A stretch of DNA of 7,107 nt from Actinomycetota bacterium (GTDB lineage: Bacteria; Actinomycetota; Thermoleophilia; Gaiellales; Gaiellaceae): NCBI GenBank assembly GCA_013697465.1, contig JACCWU010000319.1, positions 1-7,107 of the forward strand, given 5' to 3'. The translations under genes were made by a program, and so were the position numbers. The notes beneath the pieces were generated by a model. The model had not been told where the DNA came from and searched no databases. It saw nothing but the letters and a program-made list of their open reading frames with translations. Shown here piece by piece: positions 1 to 5,554 of this stretch. How positions within the stretch are numbered: the first letter of the stretch is position 1; every line of letters starts with the position of its first letter.

Positions 1-25
1 CGGTTGTGTCGTGAGTCTCGGCCAT
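1..25 (-). CDS. Possible 5' end of a further minus-strand gene (only 8 codons visible)
   Basis: An ATG read on the minus strand at 25-23 opens a frame beginning MAETHDTT that runs off the left edge. It is proposed only because of its position. It lies just beyond the terminator of the secreted-protein gene, and a TAGGCT (TANNNT-type -10) at 39-34 sits 8 nt before the ATG, close to the 6-nt arrangement seen in front of two other genes in this window. Too little is visible to name a product. It could equally be chance. Confidence 0.3.
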
Positions 26-44
26 CGCGGCGGAGCCTAACGAG

Positions 45-68
45 GGCGGGCGGCCGAAGCCGCCCGCC
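45..68 (-). terminator. Hairpin terminator of the secreted LVIVD/PA protein gene
   Basis: A perfect 10-bp GC stem (45-54 with 59-68) closes a 4-nt loop. Read in the direction of the minus-strand gene the loop is TTCG closed by C-G, the very stable UUCG tetraloop class. It begins 22 nt after the gene's TAG stop (93-91). No T-run follows, which is common for terminators in high-GC actinobacteria. The hairpin is symmetric, so it could act in both directions. Confidence 0.65.
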
Positions 69-90
69 TCGATCGAAGAACCGGAGAGCC

Positions 91-2007
91 CTACGGCGTG
101 CGCTGAAGGATGAACAGGCCGTAGTCCATGTCGCTTCCCGTGACGTAGGTCTTGCCGTCGCGGACAAACGTCTCGATGCCCCAGAACTCGTTCCCGCCGG
201 CATCCGGGCCGGTGCCGTCCGTATCGGGATCGATGAATCCGCCCGTCTCCTCGAGAACGCACGGTGGGCTACCCCCGGCACCGGTGCACGCGATCCGCAG
301 CGCGCGGATCCCGCCCGAGTAGTACGACAGGTATGCACGCAACGCGTCCGTCTTGTCCGTCGCGACCTCGTGGACCGAGAGCGCACCGAAGCCCTCCGCG
401 AAGTCCTCGTCCATCGCCTCCGGGATGGCGAACGTGTCGAGCTCCGTCAGCGTCCAATTCGAGGTGTTCAGGCCGTACAGGTGGACGTAGCCCCAGCCGT
501 CGAAGGTCGCGGCGACATCCGTCAGCGGGTCCCCGATCGTGCCCACCGGGATTCCCGACGGCTGCTGCGTGTCGTCCAGGCACGCCGCAAGATCGAACGT
601 CTTGTCGAACATCGCGAAGCCGTTCTCGCGGCCCATGAACAGTACGGGGATGCCAGCGTCGACAGCGGGTCCGAAGACGCCGGTGCAACCGTCCGCACCC
701 TCGCGGTTCATGATGATCGCCGCCTCGTAGCCACCCGCAGCTTCGACGACCGCGAGCTTCTCCGTGAAGAGACAGACGCCTCGCTCGACGACGGCGATCT
801 GCGTCGTACCGAGGGCGGGCGCGGGCGGCACCACGTCTCCGGGGCACGCAAGGCCGACGAAGACCGTCGTGCCGCTCAGGCCGATGACGTCGTCCGGATC
901 CGTGTTGGAGCCGAGGCCGCCGCGGAACGAGAGCGGGGTGCCGTCGTTGTCGATGGTGAGCTGCAGCCGGAACGGATCGAAGTCCTCGTCCGTCGCGATG
1001 ACGAAGCGGTCGTCCAGGTTGAACTCCGCCTGGTGGCCGTTGCCCTCCGGGGTCAGCGCCACGCCGGTCTGCGCGAAGAGCTCCGGGTCGATCGCCGGAT
1101 AGTCGGTGTCGCTCAGGAACACCGGGCTCGCCGGATTCGTGACGTCGACGAGGATATAGCCGCCGTCCCAGTACGAGAGCAGCATGATGAAACGCGCGTT
1201 GGCTCCGGTGCCGAACTGCTTCACGACCATGTCGTGGAGGAACGAGTCCGTGAGCCCGAGCTCCGGCTGCGAGACCTCGTACTGGTTGAGATCCACCTCG
1301 GTGACGAGGGACGGCCGCTTCGGATCCGTGACGTCGAAGATGTCGACGTCCTCCGCTTCCATGTCGTCGGTCGCGACGAGGTACGCCTTGTCACCCGCGT
1401 CCCACAGAAACGCGCTGTGGTACTGGTTGGCCATCCGAGGCCGGTTGCGGTCGCCGTCGACCGTGATGTCTCCCTCGAGCTCCGAGAGCTTCTTCGGCTT
1501 GAGCGGATCGGTGATGTCCCAGAGCGAGTAGCCGCCCCGGCCGTTCTTGCCGCAGATCTCGTGGTTCATCACCAGGATGTCACCGGTGAAACGAGGGGTG
1601 GTGACGGTCAGCGCCTGCATCCCCTCCCCGACCAGTGTGTCCTGGCGCGTCGCGATGAAGCCGACTTCCCGTGGCGCGGCCAGATTCGAGATGTCGATCA
1701 CCCACACGCCTCCGTCGGGCGAATTCTGACCACCCGTCTCCGGGCCGGCGCAGTCGGGTGCGCCCCATTTCGCGACGTACGCGTAGTTCTTGAGGATGGT
1801 GTGGTCGGCGACGACGTCATTCGTCGCACCGCTCACCTTGACACTGCCGACGAGCTGCAGGTTGCCCCAGGTCCCGTCGGCATTGGCAAATGCCGGCGGG
1901 AGCAGATGGTCGTCGCTCTCCGGGTCGTGCTGGGCGCCGGCGGAGCCCACAACGACCGCGGACACGAGGGCTGCCGTCAACAGCAGCACGATGCTCCTAA
2001 GTCTCAT
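91..2007 (-). CDS. Secreted LVIVD-repeat (beta-propeller-like) protein with inserted PA domain
   Basis: A 638-residue exported protein of unknown biochemical role. Residues 1-25 form a Sec signal peptide: MRLR, a hydrophobic core, then a likely cleavage site after GSAGA, with no lipobox. Four clear LVIVD-type repeats follow, each with a blade-like W/I-D-I/V-[ST]-[ND]-P core: about 100-118 (VWVIDISNLAAP), 159-177 (SLWDITDPLKP), 220-238 (DIFDVTDPKRP) and 282-300 (ILVDVTNPASP). Residues about 381-475 resemble a protease-associated (PA) domain, with VVERGVCLFTEKL, an AAIIMN strand and IPVLFMGRENG. The propeller-like pattern resumes near 500 and ends with ETFVRDGKTYVTGSDMDYG at 613-630. No protease or other catalytic triad is evident, so a binding or surface role is more likely than an enzyme. 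The start is fixed by a strong Shine-Dalgarno. The gene is divergent from the PLP-enzyme gene and has its own terminator. Confidence 0.85.
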   Translation of the reverse strand: MRLRSIVLLLTAALVSAVVVGSAGAQHDPESDDHLLPPAFANADGTWGNLQLVGSVKVSGATNDVVADHTILKNYAYVAKWGAPDCAGPETGGQNSPDGGVWVIDISNLAAPREVGFIATRQDTLVGEGMQALTVTTPRFTGDILVMNHEICGKNGRGGYSLWDITDPLKPKKLSELEGDITVDGDRNRPRMANQYHSAFLWDAGDKAYLVATDDMEAEDVDIFDVTDPKRPSLVTEVDLNQYEVSQPELGLTDSFLHDMVVKQFGTGANARFIMLLSYWDGGYILVDVTNPASPVFLSDTDYPAIDPELFAQTGVALTPEGNGHQAEFNLDDRFVIATDEDFDPFRLQLTIDNDGTPLSFRGGLGSNTDPDDVIGLSGTTVFVGLACPGDVVPPAPALGTTQIAVVERGVCLFTEKLAVVEAAGGYEAAIIMNREGADGCTGVFGPAVDAGIPVLFMGRENGFAMFDKTFDLAACLDDTQQPSGIPVGTIGDPLTDVAATFDGWGYVHLYGLNTSNWTLTELDTFAIPEAMDEDFAEGFGALSVHEVATDKTDALRAYLSYYSGGIRALRIACTGAGGSPPCVLEETGGFIDPDTDGTGPDAGGNEFWGIETFVRDGKTYVTGSDMDYGLFILQRTP

Positions 2008-2021
2008 TTCCCCTCCTCCTT
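2008..2021 (-). promoter_or_regulatory. Strong Shine-Dalgarno of the secreted-protein gene
   Basis: Read on the minus strand the 14 nt before the ATG are AAGGAGGAGGGGAA. AAGGAGG (2021-2015) is a near-full anti-16S match with a 7-nt spacer to the ATG at 2007. This decides the start codon and shows that the gene has a conventional leader, unlike the plus-strand genes starting at 2122 and 3479. Confidence 0.8.
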
Positions 2022-2022
2022 G

Positions 2023-2060
2023 GGTTGAATCGACCTCGAGTAAGGTTGAATCGACCTCGA
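2023..2060. repeat. Tandem 17-bp direct repeat, operator-like, in the divergent intergenic region
   Basis: GGTTGAATCGACCTCGA occurs perfectly at 2023-2039 and again at 2044-2060, a 21-bp period that puts both copies on the same helix face two turns apart. Within each copy the 13-mer GGTTGAATCGACC is an imperfect palindrome (5 of 6 arm positions match around a central base), as expected for a dimeric regulator's half-sites. The pair lies directly upstream of the secreted-protein gene's Shine-Dalgarno and 62-99 bp upstream of the opposing gene's start. It could repress the former or act on the latter. The regulator is unknown. Confidence 0.6.
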
Positions 2061-2065
2061 AGGCC

Positions 2066-2085
2066 GCTTCCCGTTATTCGGGAGC
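2066..2085. promoter_or_regulatory. Dyad GCT-t-CCCG / CGGGAGC in the divergent region
   Basis: The arms GCT(T)CCCG (2066-2073, one bulged T) and CGGGAGC (2079-2085) flank a TTATT loop, giving seven pairs. A related dyad with arms GCTCCC/GGGAGC precedes msrA at 3459-3478, and both are preceded by GGC. It may be a shared operator. A minus-strand TAGGCT (2088-2083), a possible -10 for the secreted-protein gene, overlaps its right arm, but no convincing -35 accompanies it. Confidence 0.35.
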
Positions 2086-2109
2086 CTAAACCTCCCGCGT
2101 TGCGGTGAC

Positions 2110-2121
2110 TAGGGTTGGGCG
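2110..2121 (+). promoter_or_regulatory. TANNNT -10 box of the PLP-enzyme gene, leaderless arrangement
   Basis: TAGGGT at 2110-2115 is followed by exactly 6 nt and then the ATG at 2122. This is the distance at which transcription would begin on the A of the start codon. No Shine-Dalgarno-like GGAGG lies between them. The same box-to-ATG spacing occurs before msrA. No clear TTGAC-type -35 is visible. Confidence 0.5.
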
Positions 2122-3087
2122 ATGCCCATTCCGGTCGACCGCTCGACGACGTGGCCGTACGAGGACGGAGAGCCTGGACCGTTCTCGTACTCACGCTTCT
2201 CTAGCCCCACTGTGGCCGAGGCCGAGCGCGCCCTCGGAGAGCTCGACGGCGGCGAGGCGCTCCTCTTCGCTTCCGGGGCGGCGGCGACGACGAGCCTGGC
2301 GCTCGCATTCCTCTCGCCCAGCCGAACGGTCGCGCTCGCCGAAGGCGCGTACTACGGGACCGGAGTGCTCTTCGAGGAGCTGTCGCGCTGGGGTGTGCGC
2401 TGCGTCGAGTTCGACCAGACGGGAGCTCCCCCCGACGGCGTCGATCTCGTCTGGGTCGAGGCACCGTCGAACCCCTTCCTCACGATGCCCGACTTGCCGG
2501 CGATGGCGGCGCATCCGGCGCCCGTCGTCTGCGACTCCACCGCGGCGACGCCGGTTCACCTGCGCCCGCTCGAGCACGGCTGTGACTTCGTCCTGCACTC
2601 GGCGACGAAGTTCCTCGCCGGACACGACGACGCGCTCGTCGGGGCAGTCGTCTGCCGCAAGCCTGAGGACGCCGCGCGATTACGCGAGCTCCGCACGCGC
2701 ACCGGTCCGGTGGCGGCGCCCGACGTGGCATGGCTCCTGCTGCGCGGACTCGCGACGCTGGAGGTGCGCGTCGCACGCCAGACGGAGACTGCGCGGTCGA
2801 TCGCAGAGCGCCTACGCGGTCACCCGGCGGTCGCGACGGTTCGCTACCCGGGATTCGGCGGGCTGCTGTCCTTCGACGTCGAGGACGCCGACACCGCTCG
2901 GAGCGTCGAGACCGGCACGACGCTGATCGCCAACAAGACCAGCCTCGGCGGCGTCACCTCGCGGATCGAGGCGCGCTTCCGCTGGGAGGGAGACCGGGTC
3001 CCGCCGGGGCTCCTACGCCTCTCTCTGGGACTCGAGGATCCCGATCTGCTCTGGGCCGACCTCGAGCGAGCGCTCGGAGGCCCGTAG
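2122..3087 (+). CDS. Compact Cys/Met-metabolism PLP-dependent enzyme (cystathionine gamma-synthase/lyase family)
   Basis: A 321-residue fold-type I PLP enzyme. The Schiff-base lysine is K163 in HSATKFLAGHDD. D138 (VCDST) is placed to hold the pyridine nitrogen, S51-G52 (FASGAAA) and S160/T162 bind phosphate, Y78 in the AYYGT segment stacks on the ring, and YSR (23-25) with SSPT is the neighbouring-subunit motif. WVEAPSNP (111-118) and the C-terminal LLRLSLGLEDP (297-307, with carboxylate-binding R299) complete the family pattern. It is short for the family, which usually has about 380-400 residues. The protein starts at the usual PI...STT position, and the loop normally found between YPG and FGGLLSF is absent (RYPGFGGLLSF, 241-251). 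The usual DNTFATP reads DSTAATP. It may make or break cystathionine, or act on another sulfur amino acid. The exact reaction cannot be read. The ATG has a leaderless-type -10, and rraB follows after 3 nt. Confidence 0.88.
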   Translation: MPIPVDRSTTWPYEDGEPGPFSYSRFSSPTVAEAERALGELDGGEALLFASGAAATTSLALAFLSPSRTVALAEGAYYGTGVLFEELSRWGVRCVEFDQTGAPPDGVDLVWVEAPSNPFLTMPDLPAMAAHPAPVVCDSTAATPVHLRPLEHGCDFVLHSATKFLAGHDDALVGAVVCRKPEDAARLRELRTRTGPVAAPDVAWLLLRGLATLEVRVARQTETARSIAERLRGHPAVATVRYPGFGGLLSFDVEDADTARSVETGTTLIANKTSLGGVTSRIEARFRWEGDRVPPGLLRLSLGLEDPDLLWADLERALGGP

Positions 3088-3090
3088 AAC

Positions 3091-3447
3091 GTGGGCTTCC
3101 TCGACCGTTTTCGCCAGAAGCGTCCGCCGGGCCCAGAGCTCGACCTGCTCATCCTCGCGAAGCTGCGAGGCCGCGGCGCCGACCTCACCAAGCCGCGCCA
3201 CATCGTCTTCTTCTCGTACTTCGCGGACGAGGCGGCGGCCCGGAGCGCCGCCGCGGCGGTCGAGCCAGCGGGGTACGAGGTCACGGTCGCCGCGCCTGGC
3301 GAGGACGTGCGCGAGTGGGCCGTGCGAGCCGAGACCACCCGAGTCGTCGACGAGTCGAACGTCGCGGCGTTCCGGGCGCAGTTCGAGCGCGTGGCCGCCG
3401 AGCACGGCGGCGAGTACGACGGTTGGGAAGCGGCGGCCGAGCCGTAA
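3091..3447 (+). CDS. rraB: Regulator of RNase E activity, RraB family
   Basis: A 118-residue acidic cytosolic protein. The RraB signatures are DLTKPRHIVFFSYF (31-44), GYEVTV (61-66), REWAVRAETTRVVD (74-87) and the C-terminal GGEYDGWE (106-113), together covering almost the whole protein. In gamma-proteobacteria RraB binds RNase E and lowers its activity on selected transcripts. That role here is inferred, since no RNase E gene is in the window. The GTG start at 3091 is 3 nt after the upstream stop, with GGAGG (3076-3080) inside the end of the PLP-enzyme gene and 10 nt of spacing, so translation is probably coupled. E. coli RraB is slightly longer (about 138 aa). No membrane segment or signal peptide is present. 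Confidence 0.8.
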   Translation: MGFLDRFRQKRPPGPELDLLILAKLRGRGADLTKPRHIVFFSYFADEAAARSAAAAVEPAGYEVTVAAPGEDVREWAVRAETTRVVDESNVAAFRAQFERVAAEHGGEYDGWEAAAEP

Positions 3448-3458
3448 GAAAGACGGCC

Positions 3459-3478
3459 GCTCCCGCTACTCTGGGAGC
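3459..3478 (+). promoter_or_regulatory. Dyad overlapping a TANNNT -10 immediately before msrA
   Basis: Arms GCTCCC (3459-3464) and GGGAGC (3473-3478) form a perfect 6-bp dyad with an 8-nt loop ending directly before the ATG at 3479. The loop contains TACTCT (3467-3472), a TANNNT -10 box 6 nt from the ATG, so the mRNA is probably leaderless and a protein bound to the dyad would block initiation. Alternatively the hairpin serves as a weak terminator for rraB, which ends at 3447. No -35 was found. Confidence 0.5.
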
Positions 3479-4138
3479 ATGCTCTTCACGCGCAAGTCGA
3501 GAGACCTGCCTACCGTCGATCAGGCGCTGCCGGGCCGCGAAACCCCCAGCCCGGTTCCAGACCGCCACTTCGTCCTCGGGACGCCGATCGCTCCACCCTT
3601 CCCCGCGGGGCTCGAGCGGATCGGGGTCGGGATGGGCTGCTTCTGGGGTGCCGAGCGGTTGTTCTGGCAGGCGCCGGGTGTGTACACGACCGCCGTGGGG
3701 TACGCAGGCGGGCTCACACCGAACCCGACGTACCAGGAGGTCTGCTCGGCCGGCACCGGGCACGCCGAGGTCGTGCTCGCCGTCTTCGATCCCGCGAAGA
3801 CGAGCTACGAGGAGATGCTCCGGATGTTCTGGGAAGGCCACGACCCCACCCAGGGGATGCGCCAGGGAAACGATGTCGGCACGCAGTACCGGTCGGCGAT
3901 CTACTGGGAGACGGACGACCAGCGCGACGCGGCGCAGGCGTCTCGGGAACGATTCCAGGCGGAGCTCACGAAGTCGCGCTACGGCCAGATCACGACGGAG
4001 ATCGCCGAGGCCGGACCCTTCTACTACGCCGAGGACTACCACCAGCAGTACCTCGCCAAGAACCCGAACGGCTACTGCGGCATCGGCGGCACGGGCGTCT
4101 CCTGGCCGGTCGGCGTCGCGACGCTCGATCGCGCGTAG
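3479..4138 (+). CDS. msrA: Peptide-methionine (S)-S-oxide reductase MsrA
   Basis: A 219-residue MsrA of the long, E. coli-like type that reduces free and protein-bound methionine-S-sulfoxide in the cytosol. The catalytic cysteine is C54 in GMGCFWGAE, with F55 and W56 forming the methyl pocket. The other active-site residues are E97 (GTGHAEVV), D132 (QGNDVGTQYRS) and Y137. HDPTQGMRQGND and FYYAEDYHQQYLAKNPNGYCGIGG are classic family blocks. The first resolving cysteine is C200 (GYCGIGG), but the second usual cysteine 8-9 residues later is missing, and the sequence there is VSWP (207-210). Recycling may therefore use a two-cysteine mechanism. The start is the ATG next to a -10 box. The C-terminus converges on the binding-protein gene with a 10-bp gap. 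A promoter of its own is likely, although rraB lies only 31 nt upstream. Confidence 0.95.
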   Translation: MLFTRKSRDLPTVDQALPGRETPSPVPDRHFVLGTPIAPPFPAGLERIGVGMGCFWGAERLFWQAPGVYTTAVGYAGGLTPNPTYQEVCSAGTGHAEVVLAVFDPAKTSYEEMLRMFWEGHDPTQGMRQGNDVGTQYRSAIYWETDDQRDAAQASRERFQAELTKSRYGQITTEIAEAGPFYYAEDYHQQYLAKNPNGYCGIGGTGVSWPVGVATLDRA

Positions 4139-4148
4139 TCGCGGCGCG

Positions 4149-5321
4149 CTAGCTCTGCCGGATCTGCGTCCAGGCCGCCTGCCACTCGTCCCAACCTACG
4201 CAGGTCTCTTCGCTGTCCGGATCGCCGCAGTCCTCGGCCGGCGCGGTCGCGTACAGGACGTCGTCCCACCAGAGCTCGTCGTCCGCGTGAAGCTCGGCGC
4301 AGTGGTCAGGGTTCGCCGTGAGCTCGCAGGCGGTGAGGTTGAACGGGGCGTGACCGAGATCCTCCGAGAGATCGGCCTGTACGCGCGCCGAGGCGACGTA
4401 GTCCAGCCACAGATACATGCAGTTCGGATGAGCGGCGTTCGACGAGATCATCCACGTGTCGAACCAGCCTGTCGTTCCCTCGTCGGGTTTCACGGCCGCG
4501 ACCTGCACGCCCGTTCGCTCGACGAGATCGACCTGTCCGGGCCACGTCATCCCGACGAGGCTCGTTTCGGCGACGAATGAACGAGCTTGGTCCGCTTCGT
4601 GCCGTGTCCAGTACTCGCCGACGTGCGGGTTGAGGCGTCGGACGAGAGAGACGGAAGCCCTGAACTGCCGCTCGTCCAGCTGGTACGGATCCTCGATTCG
4701 AAGCTCTGGTCGCGCTGTCTTCAGGTACAGCGCCGCGAGGGCGATCAGCATCGGGTCGTCGTAGATCGTGAGCCTACCCACGTACCTCCCGGGCCTCTCC
4801 CAAATCGCCCCCCAGCTCGTCAGTGGCTCAGGAAGCACATCCTCCCTGAAGAGCAGGAGAATCGGGGCGCGGCCCTCGGGCACGCCGAAGGGACCGTCTT
4901 CGGAGCCCTGCTGCGGCAAGCTCTCGATGCCCTCCACGAGCTCGCCGTAGCCGGGTACCAGCTCAGTGTCGATTGGGGCGACGTCGCCGCTCGCGATCAG
5001 GAGAGCCGCCGCGGTACCGGTGGCGGAAACGCCGTCGAAGTCCTCGCTCCGGACGAGATCGACCAGGCCCTGCGAGGTCGTGGCCGTCGTCGCAGTCACG
5101 CTGCAACCCGTCTGACGGGCGAATGGGGCGACCAGCGACTCGGACGCATGGCCCGGCGAGATCGCGAGCTCGAGCATTCCTTCCTGCCTGGCCAGTCTCT
5201 GAATCGCGCGTAGCGAGCCGCCGAGATCGTCGTCAGCGCCGCACGACGCAGCGACCGTGGCGAGCGCCGCAGTGACCATGCCGAGGAGAACCCATGAGGC
5301 AGTGCGCCGTCGTGCACCCAT
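4149..5321 (-). CDS. Extracellular solute-binding lipoprotein, spermidine/putrescine (PotD-like) type
   Basis: A 390-residue ABC-importer binding protein. It begins MGARRRTASW, followed by a hydrophobic stretch (10-26) and a lipobox ending at C27 (VAASC-GADDD), so it is predicted to be anchored in the membrane outer face. The mature part reads like a type II binding protein of the PotD group: SPGHASESLVAPFARQTGCSV (55-75), a domain crossover near YDDPMLIALAALYLKT (187-202), VGMTWPGQVDLV (256-267), TGWFDTWMISSNAAHPN (284-300) with YLWLDYV, and an aromatic-rich C-terminus. Several cysteines (301, 332, 341, 365, 374) may form disulfides. An earlier ATG at 5369 is open but the Shine-Dalgarno favours 5321. 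The substrate is inferred from the adjacent Pot-like fragments and the GabT-like enzyme. The gene itself appears intact although its ATPase and permease partners are broken. Confidence 0.82.
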   Translation of the reverse strand: MGARRRTASWVLLGMVTAALATVAASCGADDDLGGSLRAIQRLARQEGMLELAISPGHASESLVAPFARQTGCSVTATTATTSQGLVDLVRSEDFDGVSATGTAAALLIASGDVAPIDTELVPGYGELVEGIESLPQQGSEDGPFGVPEGRAPILLLFREDVLPEPLTSWGAIWERPGRYVGRLTIYDDPMLIALAALYLKTARPELRIEDPYQLDERQFRASVSLVRRLNPHVGEYWTRHEADQARSFVAETSLVGMTWPGQVDLVERTGVQVAAVKPDEGTTGWFDTWMISSNAAHPNCMYLWLDYVASARVQADLSEDLGHAPFNLTACELTANPDHCAELHADDELWWDDVLYATAPAEDCGDPDSEETCVGWDEWQAAWTQIRQS

Positions 5322-5332
5322 ACGGGTTCCTG

Positions 5333-5339
5333 CTCCTCC
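5333..5339 (-). promoter_or_regulatory. Shine-Dalgarno that decides the binding-protein start
   Basis: GGAGGAG, read on the minus strand at 5339-5333, lies 11 nt before the ATG at 5321. It removes 16 residues from the longest open frame and places the positively charged n-region of the lipoprotein signal at the N-terminus. Confidence 0.6.
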
Positions 5340-5395
5340 GATCGCTCGATTCCTTCCTCGAGCTTGCACGAATGTCGCGCCCCTCGGCTGGAGCT

Positions 5396-5487
5396 CTAGG
5401 GCTCGGCGTCGACCGTCGCCGCAACCGATCCTTCGGCGGTCGCTCCGCGGTCAGGCCTGTGCCGCCGGCGATCCGCGCGGCGAGCGG
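5396..5487 (-). other. Possible remnant of a permease C-terminal tail
   Basis: From 5487 down the minus strand, one frame reads PLAARIAGGTGLTAE. This resembles the short basic/glycine tail that follows the last membrane helix of PotC-type permeases (an R/K-rich end such as ..AQRL.GG..). A TAG at 5398-5396 would end a tail in a different frame (..TAEGSVAATVDAEP), so the tail would need a frame shift. This position, just upstream of the binding-protein gene, is where the permease end is expected if the operon was originally all on the minus strand. The similarity is short and could be chance. Confidence 0.25.
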
Positions 5488-5554
5488 GCCTCTCGAACCG
5501 CCTCGTCGTGAAAGGCCACGGAGAACCACTTGGTGCTGTATTCGTCGATCGGCC
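5487..5554 (-). pseudogene. Inverted 60-bp fragment of the permease N-terminal periplasmic segment, bounded by GGCC
   Basis: The minus strand of 5550-5491 encodes PIDEYSTKWFSVAFHDEAVREA (P and the final A use the flanking GGCC). This is the kind of segment that directly precedes the second membrane helix in PotC-like permeases (..TLKWF..AF.....EA..). The permease body that should follow starts with FKLSVYAALG on the opposite strand at 5555. The block is exactly 60 bp and is flanked by GGCC on both sides (5487-5490 and 5551-5554). Reverse-complementing it gives ..HDEAVREA-FKLSVY.. on the plus strand, in the same frame. No membrane helix 1 or start codon can be recognised upstream on either strand. 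Confidence 0.6.

Noticed and set aside
4..2028. A 674-codon open frame on the plus strand
   Set aside because: It is antisense to the secreted LVIVD/PA gene, is dominated by Arg/Val/Asp/Glu as expected of a high-GC shadow, and has no ribosome site or recognisable domain.
4131..4149. GCGCG/CGCGC arms between msrA and the binding-protein gene as a bidirectional terminator
   Set aside because: It has only a 5-bp stem with a 9-nt loop in a GC-rich context and no T-run. This is too weak to call, although the 10-bp convergent gap would need some termination signal.
2730..4580. A 616-codon plus-strand frame crossing four genes
   Set aside because: It runs across the PLP enzyme, rraB and msrA in other frames and antisense to the binding protein. 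Its Arg/Ala/Pro/Ser-rich composition is typical of an out-of-frame shadow.
5294..5554. The plus-strand N-terminal part of the open frame that continues into the permease
   Set aside because: It overlaps the start of the binding-protein gene, contains no membrane helix, and reads the inverted 60-bp block in the wrong orientation. It is open by chance.
5487..5554. A phase-variable invertible switch or IS-derived element
   Set aside because: The ends are only 4-bp GGCC palindromes, there is no recombinase, no longer inverted repeats and no target duplication beyond GGCC. A promoter switch is not supported because the block is coding.
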